A stretch of 64,000 nt of DNA from JACMNW01 sp963708425 (GCA_963708425.1 OY970206.1:682001-746000); one strand, 5' to 3'; shown: positions 25,834-34,718, numbered from the stretch's first letter. Made by a program: numbers and translations. Notes: generated from the sequence alone by a model not told the origin.

Positions 25834-26835
25834 ATGGCAGCGACGCTTAAGGATGTTGCGGCAAGGGCGGGGGTTTCAACGTCGGCGGTGTCGCGTACCT
25901 TTACTGATGGCGCGTCGGTATCGGCCAAAATGCGCGAAAAGGTGGAACAGGCCGCAGCGGCGCTGGGCTATCACCCGAACTTTCTGGCGGCGAGTTTGAC
26001 GACGCGGCGGACCAAGATGATTGGGCTGGTGTCGAACAACTTTCACAATCCGGTTTTTCTGGAAGTGTTCGATCTGTTCACGCGGGCGTTGCAGGACCGG
26101 GGGTTGCGGCCATTGCTGGTGAACCTGTCGGATGAAACCGATCCGCAGCAATCGGTGCGGATGTTGCAGCAGTATTCGGTGGACGGGGTGGTGGTTGCAT
26201 CATCGACGTTGCCGCCGGGTTTTGCCGAGGCATTTCGCCGTGCAGGGTTGCCTGTGGTGCATTCGTTTGGCCGCAAGACCGACACGCCGCTGGTGCATAT
26301 GGTGGGGGTGGATAACGTGGCCTGCGGGCGCATGGCGGCGCGCGAGTTGATCGCCTGCGGTTACGCCAGCGTCGGGTTTTTGGGCGGGCCGCAAAGTGCG
26401 ACCTCGACGCAAGACCGGCTTGCGGGGTTCAAGGCGGCGATTGGGCGGCACCGGTCGGTCAAACTAAGCATCAGTTATGCCAGTGCTTATTCGTTTGAGG
26501 CGGGCCGCGCCGAAATGCAGCGGTTGCTGGCAGAAGCCCCCCCGGCCGAGGCGTATTTCTGTGGTGACGATGTGTTGTCTATTGGCGCGCTGAGTGCTTT
26601 GGCGGAGGCAGGGTTGGCAGTGCCGGGGGATGTGGGGATCATCGGGTTCAATGATATGGAAATGGCGGGGTGGGCGAATATCGCCCTGACCACCATTCAC
26701 CAGCCGGTGGCGAAGATTATCGAAGCGTCGGTTGATCTGGTTGTGGCTTTGGCGGACGCACCGCAGACAGCGCCTGCGGTGCGGTTGTTTCCGTGCCATG
26801 TGGTATCGCGCAAGACGCTTCGGGGAAGAGTTTAG
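25834..26835 (+). CDS. LacI-family transcriptional regulator of the inositol-type locus
   Basis: A 333-residue repressor. It has an N-terminal HTH and hinge (TLKDVAARAGVSTSAVSRTF and the AAALGYHPNFLAASLTTRR hinge) and a periplasmic-binding-protein-like sensor domain. The start at 25834 has AGGAGG upstream; ten extra codons upstream look non-coding. It converges with the dehydrogenase operon (4 bp overlap at the stops). The shared operator at its own promoter and between the divergent iol-type operons makes these the likely targets. The effector is probably a pathway sugar or sugar phosphate. Confidence 0.9.
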   Translation: MAATLKDVAARAGVSTSAVSRTFTDGASVSAKMREKVEQAAAALGYHPNFLAASLTTRRTKMIGLVSNNFHNPVFLEVFDLFTRALQDRGLRPLLVNLSDETDPQQSVRMLQQYSVDGVVVASSTLPPGFAEAFRRAGLPVVHSFGRKTDTPLVHMVGVDNVACGRMAARELIACGYASVGFLGGPQSATSTQDRLAGFKAAIGRHRSVKLSISYASAYSFEAGRAEMQRLLAEAPPAEAYFCGDDVLSIGALSALAEAGLAVPGDVGIIGFNDMEMAGWANIALTTIHQPVAKIIEASVDLVVALADAPQTAPAVRLFPCHVVSRKTLRGRV

Positions 26836-27989
26836 CGGTACATTGGTGGGCGGGCGTCGACCCATTCGCCATTCGCTTTGCCCGATTGCGCCACTGCGAA
26901 AACGGCCGCCATGGAACGCAGGCCATCTGTTGCGCGCGGGTAAAGATTGGCGGCGGGGTCCATTTCGCGGCCTTCCTTTTTGGCGCGGATGGCCTCGGCG
27001 AGATCGGAATAGATGTTACCAAAGGCCAGTGGCATGCCTTCGGCGTGGCCGACGGTGACGCGGCTGGACCGATCAGCCTCGGGGGACAGGTTTGCCTCGC
27101 CGCGTTCAATGATTTGCAGGCGCTGGTTTAGCGGCATGTAATACAACTGGTTCGGCTGTTCTTGCGCCCAGCGCAGGCCCCCAGTTTCGCCGAAGACTTG
27201 CAGGGTCAGCCCGTGTTGGCGACCGATGGCGATGGAGGAGGTCCATAGGCGGCCAACGACGCCGCCGGTCATGCGGAAGTTGACCATGGCATCGTCTTCC
27301 AGCACGCGGGACGGGATGCAGGAGACGCAATCGGCGGAGAGTATTTCAACCTCTTGGCCAGTGACGAAGCTGGCCATGTGCAGGGCGTGGATGCCGCAAT
27401 CGGCAAATTGGGCCGAAACGCCAGCTTGTGCCGGGTCATAGCGCCAGCGGACGCGGGGGTTGTCGGCATTGGCGGCGTCGGCGTGGTGGCCATGGGCAAA
27501 TTCGGCTTTCACCAGGCGGATTTTGCCCAAGTCGCCACGGGCAACCATGGCGCGCATGTGACGGACAAGGGAATAGCCGGTGTAGCCGTAGTTGACGGCG
27601 CAAATCTGGCCGGTTTGTTCGGCGATGCGGACGATTGCCTCGGCTTCGTCCACCGTCATGGTCATTGGTTTTTCGCACAGCACGTGGAAGCCCGCTTCGA
27701 GGAAGGCTTTGGTGATTTCAAAGTGCGTGTTGTTGGGGGTGGCGACAGTGACCAGATCGACGCGGTCGGGGCGATTTCTCTCACCCGCCAGCATTTCGCG
27801 CCAGTCGCCGTAGGCGCGATCTGCGGCGAGCCCGAGTTTCTGGCCGTAAGCGCGGCCTTCATCGGCGCGGTGATCGAGCGCACCGGCGACGAAATCATAG
27901 GCCGCATCAAGACCCGCGCCAAGGCGGTGGGCGGGGCCGATTTGGCTGCCATCACCGCCGCCGATCATGCCCCAGTTCAGTTTTGCCAT
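26832..27989 (-). CDS. Gfo/Idh/MocA family oxidoreductase
   Basis: NAD(P)-dependent dehydrogenase of 385 residues. The Rossmann motif is slightly unusual (GMIGGGDGSQIGPAHR), the nicotinamide-site lysine is in HVLCEKPMT, and a C-terminal substrate domain carries the conserved DCGIHALHMASFV motif (catalytic His). It is the third gene of a minus-strand operon (dehydrogenase, TIM-barrel, this gene) and would oxidise an inositol, inosose or related sugar. It is longer than the other dehydrogenase and resembles the myo-inositol 2-dehydrogenase-like branch, but specificity cannot be assigned. Confidence 0.88.
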   Translation of the reverse strand: MAKLNWGMIGGGDGSQIGPAHRLGAGLDAAYDFVAGALDHRADEGRAYGQKLGLAADRAYGDWREMLAGERNRPDRVDLVTVATPNNTHFEITKAFLEAGFHVLCEKPMTMTVDEAEAIVRIAEQTGQICAVNYGYTGYSLVRHMRAMVARGDLGKIRLVKAEFAHGHHADAANADNPRVRWRYDPAQAGVSAQFADCGIHALHMASFVTGQEVEILSADCVSCIPSRVLEDDAMVNFRMTGGVVGRLWTSSIAIGRQHGLTLQVFGETGGLRWAQEQPNQLYYMPLNQRLQIIERGEANLSPEADRSSRVTVGHAEGMPLAFGNIYSDLAEAIRAKKEGREMDPAANLYPRATDGLRSMAAVFAVAQSGKANGEWVDARPPMYR

Positions 27990-28004
27990 TTGGGGTGATC
28001 CTGA

Positions 28005-28895
28005 TCAGAAGCCGATGGATTGCAGATATTCGCGGTTGGCGCGGGCATCGTCGATGGGACGCACATCCATCGACGGATCGCAGTCTTGTTCGACCGTGCA
28101 CCAGCCTTCGAAGCCTGCGTCCAGCAGCAGTTGGCGGACGGCGGGGAAATCGACATCGCCTTGCCCAAGGTTGCAGAAGATGCCTTGACCGCAGGCGTCG
28201 TAAAAGCCGGTGCGGTTGGCGATTGCTTTCGCTTTAACAACGGGGTCTATATCTTTGAAGTGCATGTAGGAAATGCGCGGCATGTGGCGGCGCATGAAGG
28301 CGACGGGATCAAAACCCGCATAGGAATGGTGGCCGGTGTCGAAGCAGATTTTGAGGTGCTTTTCGTCAACTTCATCCAGCAGGCGTTCGAGTTCCGGCTC
28401 AAAATCGATGAAGCCTGCGGCGTGGGCGTGGATGCCGACAGTCAGGCCGTACTCCTCGGTTCCCATTTTGGCGACGGTGGCCAAGCGGTCGCGGAAGGCG
28501 GTCCATTCGGCCTTGTCCATTTGTTCGGCTTCGGCAGCACGGCCGGCAGTTGGGGCGCGGCGGGGGGAGATGCTGTCGATCAGCACGAGATGTTTGGCAC
28601 CGTGGGCGACCAGTGATTTGCAGGTGCGCACAGCACCGTCCATGACATTATCCCACATGGCGGGATCGTGGAAGGCGCGGAAGACGACGCCGCCGATCAG
28701 GGTCAGGTCGTTCTCGGCCAGCGCGTCGGCAAGGATTGCGGGGTCTTCGGGCATGAAGCCGATCGGGCCAAGTTCGATGCCCTTGTAGCCAGCGGCGGCG
28801 CAATCGGACAGTACGGATTGCCAGGATGGATAGCTGGGATCGCTGGGAAATTCGATGCCCCAGGAACAAGGGGCGTTACCGATGCGGATGGTCAT
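28005..28895 (-). CDS. Sugar phosphate isomerase/epimerase family, IolE-like
   Basis: TIM-barrel metalloenzyme of 296 residues. Metal-binding residues are expected in TVGIHAHAAGFID, KICFDTGHHSYAG, RISYMHFKDID and the terminal WCTVEQDCD. The start GNAPCSWGIEFP and the overall pattern match inosose dehydratase (IolE/MocC), which dehydrates 2-keto-myo-inositol. It lies between two Gfo/Idh/MocA genes and opposite iolCBJ. A related isomerase or epimerase role cannot be excluded, hence no gene symbol. Confidence 0.85.
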   Translation of the reverse strand: MTIRIGNAPCSWGIEFPSDPSYPSWQSVLSDCAAAGYKGIELGPIGFMPEDPAILADALAENDLTLIGGVVFRAFHDPAMWDNVMDGAVRTCKSLVAHGAKHLVLIDSISPRRAPTAGRAAEAEQMDKAEWTAFRDRLATVAKMGTEEYGLTVGIHAHAAGFIDFEPELERLLDEVDEKHLKICFDTGHHSYAGFDPVAFMRRHMPRISYMHFKDIDPVVKAKAIANRTGFYDACGQGIFCNLGQGDVDFPAVRQLLLDAGFEGWCTVEQDCDPSMDVRPIDDARANREYLQSIGF

Positions 28896-28915
28896 AGCGT
28901 GGCGTCCTTTTGGAG

Positions 28916-30019
28916 TTAGAAATCGGTGACTTGCACCCAGGATTTGGCGGCAGACGCCGCATGGGCGGCGGCGATGATGCGGTTAACCTCCATCCCGTCT
29001 TTGAACGTGGGCCAAACGGGCTGGCCGGTTTCAATCGCGTGCAGGAAGTCTCGTGCTTCGATGATTATCTGATCTTGATAGCCGGTGCCATGCCCCGGAC
29101 CAAGGCAAAATGCACGGAAATCGGGGTGATCGGGGCCCATCAGGATTTTACGGAAACCACGTTGTGCTGCTGGCCCCTCCATCTTGTAGAGCCAAAGCGC
29201 GTTCTGATCTTCTTGGTCAAAACGGATAGCACCTTTGGTGCCGGTGATTTCATAAGCATAGCCCATTTTGCGGCCGGTTGCGACGCGGCTGAAGTACATC
29301 GAGCCCATTGCGCCATTGGCAAAGCGGCACATCATTTGCGCTTGGTCATCATTGGTGACGGTGCCGCCCGGACGCGTGTGATGCACGGTTTCGATATCGG
29401 CGATCAGGCCTGCGATGGGGCCGATCAGGGCAAGGGCGGCGTTGATCATATGCGGGGCAAGATCGCCCATAGTGCCGTTTGCTTGGCCGCTGGTGCGCCA
29501 TGAAGCCGGGCTTTGCGGATCGGCATAGAAATCTTCGGTATGTTCACCGCGAAACCATGTGACATCGCCAATGTCACCATTGGCAACCAGCGCGCGCGCA
29601 TACTGGCTGGCGGGGGTGCGGATATAGTTGAAGCCAACCATGTTGGTGACCCCTGCCCTATCTGCCGCCGCAACCATGGCGCGGCTGTCGTCCAGCGTGG
29701 CCCCGAGCGGTTTTTCGCAGAACACGGGTTTGCCAAGCGCAAAGGCTGCTTCGGCAATGGCGCGGTGGGTTTGCTGGGGTGAGGCGATGACAATGGCCTG
29801 CACCTTTGGGTCGGCGACCAGCACCTGCCAATCAGCAGTGGCGCGGGCAAAACCGTAAGCGGCGCGGTAGCTTTCGGCGGTTTGCGGTGTGGTGGCGCCG
29901 ATCATTTCCAGACGCGGGCGCAGGGCTGTGTTGAACACCGCGCCGACCGCCGCCATGGCCACGGAATGGGCTTTGCCCATATAGCCGCCCCCGATGATGC
30001 CGATACCGATCTGTTCCAT
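28916..30019 (-). CDS. Gfo/Idh/MocA family oxidoreductase (first gene of operon)
   Basis: A 367-residue dehydrogenase with N-terminal GIGIIGGGYMGKAHS dinucleotide fold, the PVFCEKPLG lysine motif and a C-terminal domain with DLAPHMINAALALIG in place of the more usual GxHxxD site. It differs clearly from the paralogue at 26832, so the operon probably acts on more than one oxidation step or substrate. The promoter region carries the perfect LacI-type operator 26 bp upstream of the start. Confidence 0.88.
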   Translation of the reverse strand: MEQIGIGIIGGGYMGKAHSVAMAAVGAVFNTALRPRLEMIGATTPQTAESYRAAYGFARATADWQVLVADPKVQAIVIASPQQTHRAIAEAAFALGKPVFCEKPLGATLDDSRAMVAAADRAGVTNMVGFNYIRTPASQYARALVANGDIGDVTWFRGEHTEDFYADPQSPASWRTSGQANGTMGDLAPHMINAALALIGPIAGLIADIETVHHTRPGGTVTNDDQAQMMCRFANGAMGSMYFSRVATGRKMGYAYEITGTKGAIRFDQEDQNALWLYKMEGPAAQRGFRKILMGPDHPDFRAFCLGPGHGTGYQDQIIIEARDFLHAIETGQPVWPTFKDGMEVNRIIAAAHAASAAKSWVQVTDF

Positions 30020-30044
30020 AGCCCGCGCGCCTTTGAGATTCAGT

Positions 30045-30060
30045 TTGCAACCGGTTGCAA
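30045..30060. promoter_or_regulatory. Perfect LacI-family operator between the divergent iol operons
   Basis: TTGCAACCGGTTGCAA is a 16-bp perfect palindrome with the central CCGG typical of LacI-family sites. It lies 26 bp before the dehydrogenase start and about 100 bp before iolC, so one site may control both directions. Confidence 0.75.
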
Positions 30061-30160
30061 AGCTTGTATCCTGTCTGACAATATATCGTCAACCGGCAAT
30101 CGGTGGTGCCGATGCCATTGCAGACAAGGCCGGACGCATGACCAAAGCAGTTGCCCGCTG

Positions 30161-31141
30161 ATGACCGACCTTGCGCGCATTCGAGGCAAGCGGTTCTTGG
30201 TGCTGGGTCGCGCGGGGATGGATTTGTATCCGGACCCGCCCGGCACGCGGATTGAGGATGCCTCGCAGTTTTTCGCCTGTCTCGGCGGATCGTCGGGCAA
30301 CATCGCGGCAGCTTTGGCGCGGCAAGGGGCGCAGGTTTCGCTGATCAGCAAGCTGTCAGATGATGCCATTGGGCGGTTTACGCGAGCAGAATTGGCGAAG
30401 TACGGGATTGATGATCGCTATGTCAGTTTGGCGGATGACGGTGCGCGGACCACGCTGGCGTTTGCTGAAACGCGGGTTCAGGATCATCAGTCAGTGATTT
30501 ACCGCAATGGCGCGGCTGATTTCTCGCTGTCAGTTGAGGATGTGGCGGCGGTGGATTTTGCGGCGTTTGATGCGCTGATAGTGACAGGCACGGCGCTGGC
30601 GGCGGAACCTTCGCGGTCTGCGGTGTTTCATGCGCTAGAAATGGGGCGGGCGGCTGGGGTTCCGTTGATTTTGGACATTGATTATCGGCCCTATAGTTGG
30701 CCGTCTGTCGAAGTGGCAGCCGATACCTGCGCGCGGGCGGCGGCGTTGTGCGATATGGTGATCGGCAATGATGTGGAGTTTGGGGTTTTGGTGGGGTCGG
30801 TTGCCAAAGGCTTGGCGCGGGCGCGCAACCTTGCCGCGACTACGGCGCAGATTGTGGTTTATAAGATGGGGGAAGACGGCGCGATTACGTTTGCGGGCGG
30901 GGCCGAGCATCGCACCGGGATTTATGCCGTTACCGCGTTGAAGCCAACCGGGGCGGGTGATGCGTTTATGGGCGGGTTTGTCTCTGCACTTGCTGGTGGG
31001 CTGGGCCTACGCGACGCGGTTTTGCGCGGGTCTGCGGCGGCGGCCATTGTAGTGGGCAAAGTTGGCTGTGCGCCGGCGATGCCAACGACCGCCGAGTTGG
31101 ACGAGTTTTTGGCGCGCCATGACGGGCCCACTGAACCTTAA
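30161..31141 (+). CDS. iolC: PfkB-family kinase, 5-dehydro-2-deoxygluconokinase
   Basis: A 326-residue sugar kinase. It has PfkB signature 1 in GGSSGNIAAALARQGAQV and signature 2 with the catalytic Asp in KPTGAGDAFMGGFVSA. The N-terminus (KRFLVLGRAGMDLYPDPPGTR) is the one I know from IolC, and iolB and an iolJ-type aldolase follow directly, so the substrate is taken as 5-dehydro-2-deoxygluconate. The start at 30161 fits the family; the frame is open 93 codons upstream. The C-terminal DUF2090 domain found in some IolC proteins is absent. Confidence 0.9.
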   Translation: MTDLARIRGKRFLVLGRAGMDLYPDPPGTRIEDASQFFACLGGSSGNIAAALARQGAQVSLISKLSDDAIGRFTRAELAKYGIDDRYVSLADDGARTTLAFAETRVQDHQSVIYRNGAADFSLSVEDVAAVDFAAFDALIVTGTALAAEPSRSAVFHALEMGRAAGVPLILDIDYRPYSWPSVEVAADTCARAAALCDMVIGNDVEFGVLVGSVAKGLARARNLAATTAQIVVYKMGEDGAITFAGGAEHRTGIYAVTALKPTGAGDAFMGGFVSALAGGLGLRDAVLRGSAAAAIVVGKVGCAPAMPTTAELDEFLARHDGPTEP

Positions 31142-31153
31142 GGAGCCAAGCCG

Positions 31154-31996
31154 ATGCATATTGCCCCCTATGACAACAAGAATATCGCCATCGTCGGGGT
31201 TGATGATCCGGTTGTGCCGCTGACCTATTTCAACATCGTCAGGCTGGTGCAGGGTCAGGTGTTTGACAGTATAGTGCCGGGCTATGAGACCTGCATTGTG
31301 CCTGCGACCGGGTCGGTGGATGTGGGCGTTGGGGGCGAAGTTTTCGCCAAGATCGGCAACCGGGGTGTTGATGTTTGGGACGGAGAGCCAGAGGGGGTTT
31401 ACGTCCCCGTGGGGCTGACAGCGCGGATTACCTGCCTGTCGGACCGGGCGGAAGTGTTTGTGGCGGGTGCCAAGTTTGATGAAGTTCTAGCGCCGTTTGC
31501 GGTAAGGGCGGACGCGCTGGATGTGATTCAATATGGGTCGGACGACACCAAGACGCATCGCAAGATCAAGCATATCCTTGGCACCAAATACCATGGCCGG
31601 GTGGGGCGCTTGCTGGTCAGCGAGTTGTTTACAGTGGGGGCGGGCGGCTGGTCGGGGTTTCCCAGCCACAAGCATGATACCGACCGGCTGCCGCTAGAGA
31701 CGCGGCATGACGAGACGTATAGTTTTCGGTTCCGCCCCAGCCACGGGTCGGGTGTGCAGATGTTGCAAAGGGAAGATGGCAAGCCGGGGGATGCGTATCA
31801 CATCGTCGATGGCTCGACGATTTGTTTGGATCGGGGGTATCATCCCTGTGCGGTGCTTCCGGGGTATGAGATGTATTATTTCACCATTCTGGCAGGGCTT
31901 AGTCAACGGTCACTGGTGCAGTATTTCCAGCCGAGCCATGCCTATCAGATTGAAACCATTCCCGGCATCAAAGACATGATTGCCAAGTTCAAATGA
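31154..31996 (+). CDS. iolB: 5-deoxy-glucuronate isomerase
   Basis: Cupin-type isomerase of 280 residues that converts 5-deoxyglucuronate to 5-dehydro-2-deoxygluconate. Visible are the metal-binding GFPSHKHDTDRLP, the DETYSFRF motif and PLTYFNIVRLVQGQ at the start, all typical of IolB. It lies 12 bp after iolC with AAGGAG before the ATG, and overlaps the aldolase gene by 4 bp (ATGA). Confidence 0.95.
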   Translation: MHIAPYDNKNIAIVGVDDPVVPLTYFNIVRLVQGQVFDSIVPGYETCIVPATGSVDVGVGGEVFAKIGNRGVDVWDGEPEGVYVPVGLTARITCLSDRAEVFVAGAKFDEVLAPFAVRADALDVIQYGSDDTKTHRKIKHILGTKYHGRVGRLLVSELFTVGAGGWSGFPSHKHDTDRLPLETRHDETYSFRFRPSHGSGVQMLQREDGKPGDAYHIVDGSTICLDRGYHPCAVLPGYEMYYFTILAGLSQRSLVQYFQPSHAYQIETIPGIKDMIAKFK

Positions 31997-32832
31997 CATT
32001 GGTGACCCTGCGCGATGTGCTGACCCCTGCCCTAGCAAATGGCTATGCTGTGGCGGGTGTGGTGTGTCTTGGCTGGGAAGATGCGCGCGCCTATGTGGCG
32101 GCGGCTGAGGCGGAAAACTGCCCTATCATCCTGCAGGCAGGGCCCGGTTGCCGCGCGCATACGCCGTTGGCCGTGGTGGCACCGATGTTGCTGCATCTGG
32201 CGGAAACGGCGTCAGTGCCCGTGGTGGTGCATCTGGACCATGGTTACGGCTTGGACGAAATCCGCGAGGCAATTGAGCGTGGGTTTACATCGGTGATGTA
32301 TGATGGATCAAGGCACGGGCTGGCGCAGAACATTGATGAAACCGCGGCGATTGCCGAATTTGCGCACGGTGCGGGGGTATCATGCGAAGGCGAGATCGGG
32401 GTTGTAGGATACGTCGAAGGGGCGGCATCGGCGGGAACCGATCCTGCCGAGGCGGCACGGTTTGCGCGGGAGACTGGGGTTGATGCGATGGCGATTTCGA
32501 TCGGCAACATGCATCTGCAGCGCGGACCAGCGGATCGGCTGGACGAGGCAAAGTTGCGCGCGATTGAGGCGGTAACGGATGTGCCACTGGTTATTCACGG
32601 CGGTACGGGGGTGCCAGAGGATCAGCGCCGGTCGCTGGCGCGGGGATCGAACATCTGCAAGTTCAACATCGGCACCGAGTTGCGGATGGTTTTTGGGTCA
32701 GCTTTGCGGGTGGCGGTGAATGCCGACAGATATCGGTTCGACCGTATCGCGATTTTGCGCGAAACCCATGATCCAGTGGTGGCCGCAACCCGCCGCGTGC
32801 TGCGCGCCTTTGGGGCACCGCCGCAACGGTGA
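31993..32832 (+). CDS. iolJ: Class II aldolase, IolJ-like
   Basis: Zinc aldolase of the fructose-bisphosphate aldolase class II family, 279 residues. Zinc ligands are visible in VVVHLDHGYG, in the Glu of SCEGEIGVVG and in PLVIHGGTGVP; the substrate-binding ICKFNIGTELR is conserved. In the third position after iolC and iolB it should split 2-deoxy-5-keto-gluconate 6-phosphate into dihydroxyacetone phosphate and malonate semialdehyde. A related tagatose- or fructose-bisphosphate activity is the alternative; context favours IolJ. Confidence 0.85.
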   Translation: MTLVTLRDVLTPALANGYAVAGVVCLGWEDARAYVAAAEAENCPIILQAGPGCRAHTPLAVVAPMLLHLAETASVPVVVHLDHGYGLDEIREAIERGFTSVMYDGSRHGLAQNIDETAAIAEFAHGAGVSCEGEIGVVGYVEGAASAGTDPAEAARFARETGVDAMAISIGNMHLQRGPADRLDEAKLRAIEAVTDVPLVIHGGTGVPEDQRRSLARGSNICKFNIGTELRMVFGSALRVAVNADRYRFDRIAILRETHDPVVAATRRVLRAFGAPPQR

Positions 32833-32850
32833 TGGCGGCGCAAGAGTATC

Positions 32851-32936
32851 TGGTGCCCGCGGCCGGACTTGAACCGGCACGGCCTTCCGGCCTGGGGATT
32901 TTAAGTCCCCTGTGTCTACCATTTCACCACGCGGGC
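32851..32936 (-). tRNA. tRNA-Leu (TAA anticodon)
   Basis: Read on the minus strand, GCCCGCG pairs with the 3' CGCGGGC to close the acceptor stem, followed by the discriminator A and a genome-encoded CCA. The D-arm TGGTGAAATGGTAGACAC, anticodon loop ACTTAAAATC, a long variable arm (GGCCGGAAGGCC region) and the TpsiC arm GGTTCAAGTCC are all present. The long variable arm and TAA anticodon identify leucine. Confidence 0.96.
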
Positions 32937-33024
32937 GGGCGCGTCACCATAGCGTCCGGGGCGGCGGGGTAAAGTGGGGTCTGACAGTATCTGCCATGTA
33001 TAGCATCGAAAAGGCGATGAATTG

Positions 33025-33046
33025 TGCCGCGCTGCGGCAATTGACT
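33025..33046 (+). promoter_or_regulatory. Dyad and -35-like box upstream of scoA
   Basis: TGCCGC-GCT-GCGGCA (33025-33039) directly abuts TTGACT (33041-33046), about 60 bp before scoA. This fits a repressor site at the promoter of the CoA-transferase operon. The regulator is not identifiable from the site. Confidence 0.4.
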
Positions 33047-33102
33047 TGGGTAACCCCGTTCGCCACAAAGGGGCCAACAGTTTGCATCCTGGGGGACGGT
33101 TG

Positions 33103-33807
33103 ATGAAAAAGGTCTATGACAGCGCTGCTGCCGCCCTGGACGGGGTGCTGTTTGATGGGATGTTCATTGCGTCGGGCGGGTTTGGCCTATGCGGTATTCC
33201 TGAACTTTGCATTGCGGCCATCAAGGACGCGGGGACGAAGAACCTGACGGTTGCCTCCAACAACGCGGGCGTTGATGGCTTTGGTTTGGGGGTTTTGCTG
33301 GAAACCCGGCAGGTGAAGAAGATGATCTCGTCTTATGTCGGTGAGAATGCCGAGTTCATGCGGCAATATCTGAGCGGCGAGTTGGAGCTGGAGTTCAACC
33401 CGCAAGGAACCCTTGCCGAACGGATGCGGGCGGGGGGGGCGGGCATTCCGGGGTTTTACACCAAAACCGGCGTCGGCACAGTGATTGCCGAGGGCAAGGA
33501 TGTGAAGAATTTTGACGGGCAGGATTACATTCTGGAACGCGGCATTGTGGCCGATCTTTCCATCGTCAAGGCGTGGAAGGCCGATCCGTCGGGCAATCTT
33601 GTGTTCCGCAAGACGGCGCGCAATTTCAACCCGCCTGCTGCAAGCTGTGGCAAGGTTTGCGTGGCCGAGGTTGAAGAAATTGTCCCGCTGGGGTCACTTG
33701 ATCCCGATACCATTCATCTGCCGGGCATCTATGTGCACCGGATTGTGCAAGGCGACCACGAGAAGCGGATCGAACAGCGCACCGTGCGCAAGCGGGAGGC
33801 AGTATAA
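33103..33807 (+). CDS. scoA: 3-oxoacid CoA-transferase subunit A
   Basis: Alpha subunit (234 residues) of succinyl-CoA:3-ketoacid CoA-transferase, which activates acetoacetate with CoA from succinyl-CoA. CoA-transferase signature 1 region IASGGFGLCGIPEL and TVASNNAGVDGFGLGVLL are conserved. The start at 33103 gives MKKVYDSAAAAL as in the family and has GGGGGACGG upstream. It overlaps scoB at TAATG, so expression is coupled and stoichiometric. Confidence 0.95.
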   Translation: MKKVYDSAAAALDGVLFDGMFIASGGFGLCGIPELCIAAIKDAGTKNLTVASNNAGVDGFGLGVLLETRQVKKMISSYVGENAEFMRQYLSGELELEFNPQGTLAERMRAGGAGIPGFYTKTGVGTVIAEGKDVKNFDGQDYILERGIVADLSIVKAWKADPSGNLVFRKTARNFNPPAASCGKVCVAEVEEIVPLGSLDPDTIHLPGIYVHRIVQGDHEKRIEQRTVRKREAV

Positions 33808-34433
33808 TGTGGGACCGCACTCAAATGGCGGCGCGCGCGGCATTGGAACTGCAAGACGGCTGGTATGTGAACCTCGGCATCGGCATTCCGACGCTGGTCA
33901 GCAATTACATCCCCAACGGCATCGAAGTGACGCTGCAATCGGAAAACGGCATGCTGGGCATGGGCCCGTTCCCGTTTGAGGGCGAAGAAGATGCCGACCT
34001 GATCAACGCAGGCAAGCAAACCATCACCGAACTGCCGCAAACGGCGTTCTTTGATAGCGCGCAAAGTTTCGCGATGATCCGGGGCGGCAAGATTGCGATG
34101 GCGATTTTGGGCGCGATGGAAGTGGCCGAAAACGGCGATCTGGCGAACTGGATGATCCCTGGAAAGCTGGTCAAGGGCATGGGTGGGGCGATGGATCTGG
34201 TCGCGGGCGTTGGCCGTGTTGTGGTGGTGATGGATCACACATCGAAGCATGGCGAAAGCAAAGTGCTGAAATCCTGCACCCTGCCGTTGACGGGCAAGGC
34301 GGTGGTGGACCGGATCATCACCAATCTGGGCGTGCTGGATGTGGTGCCGGGCGGGTTGCGCATTGTCGAATGCGCCGACGGCGTCACCGAGGCCGAACTG
34401 CGAGCCGCAACCGAGGCGACAATTGTTGACTGA
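33807..34433 (+). CDS. scoB: 3-oxoacid CoA-transferase subunit B
   Basis: Beta subunit, 208 residues, carrying the catalytic glutamate that forms the CoA thioester (E46 in LQSENGMLGMGP). YVNLGIGIPTLVSNYIP is the usual N-terminal motif. With scoA it forms a complete enzyme for ketone-body or polyhydroxybutyrate-derived acetoacetate use. The 3' end overlaps the next gene by 8 bp. Confidence 0.95.
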   Translation: MWDRTQMAARAALELQDGWYVNLGIGIPTLVSNYIPNGIEVTLQSENGMLGMGPFPFEGEEDADLINAGKQTITELPQTAFFDSAQSFAMIRGGKIAMAILGAMEVAENGDLANWMIPGKLVKGMGGAMDLVAGVGRVVVVMDHTSKHGESKVLKSCTLPLTGKAVVDRIITNLGVLDVVPGGLRIVECADGVTEAELRAATEATIVD

Positions 34434-34710
34434 GGTTTTGCGCGAAGTCTTCGACAGCAAAGGGCGCTATGTTATTCGGCAGGACGGCGAAGAGGCGGAA
34501 ATGACCTATTCCATCACCTCGCCTAATTTGGTGATCGCCGACCATACATCGGTGCCCGAAAGCATGCGTGGCACCGGTGCCGGGCTTGCGATGCTGACGC
34601 AGTTTGTTGCCGATGCCCGCGCCGAAGGGTTCAAGATCATGCCGCTTTGCCCGTTTGTAAATGCAACGCGTAAAAGGCATCCGGAATGGGCGGATGCATT
34701 TTCGGTTTAG
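34426..34710 (+). CDS. Small GNAT-type N-acetyltransferase (YjdJ-like)
   Basis: A 94-residue protein of the short acetyltransferase family: SITSPNLVIADHTSVPESMRGTGAGLAML contains the acetyl-CoA loop (R-G-x-G-x-G/A variant), and IMPLCPFVNATRKRHPEW is the conserved C-terminal part with the invariant CPF. No ATG precedes the conserved region; a TTG at 34426 inside the scoB end gives the expected length and translational coupling. Substrate unknown. Confidence 0.8.
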   Translation: MTEVLREVFDSKGRYVIRQDGEEAEMTYSITSPNLVIADHTSVPESMRGTGAGLAMLTQFVADARAEGFKIMPLCPFVNATRKRHPEWADAFSV

Positions 34711-34718
34711 GTGCTTTT

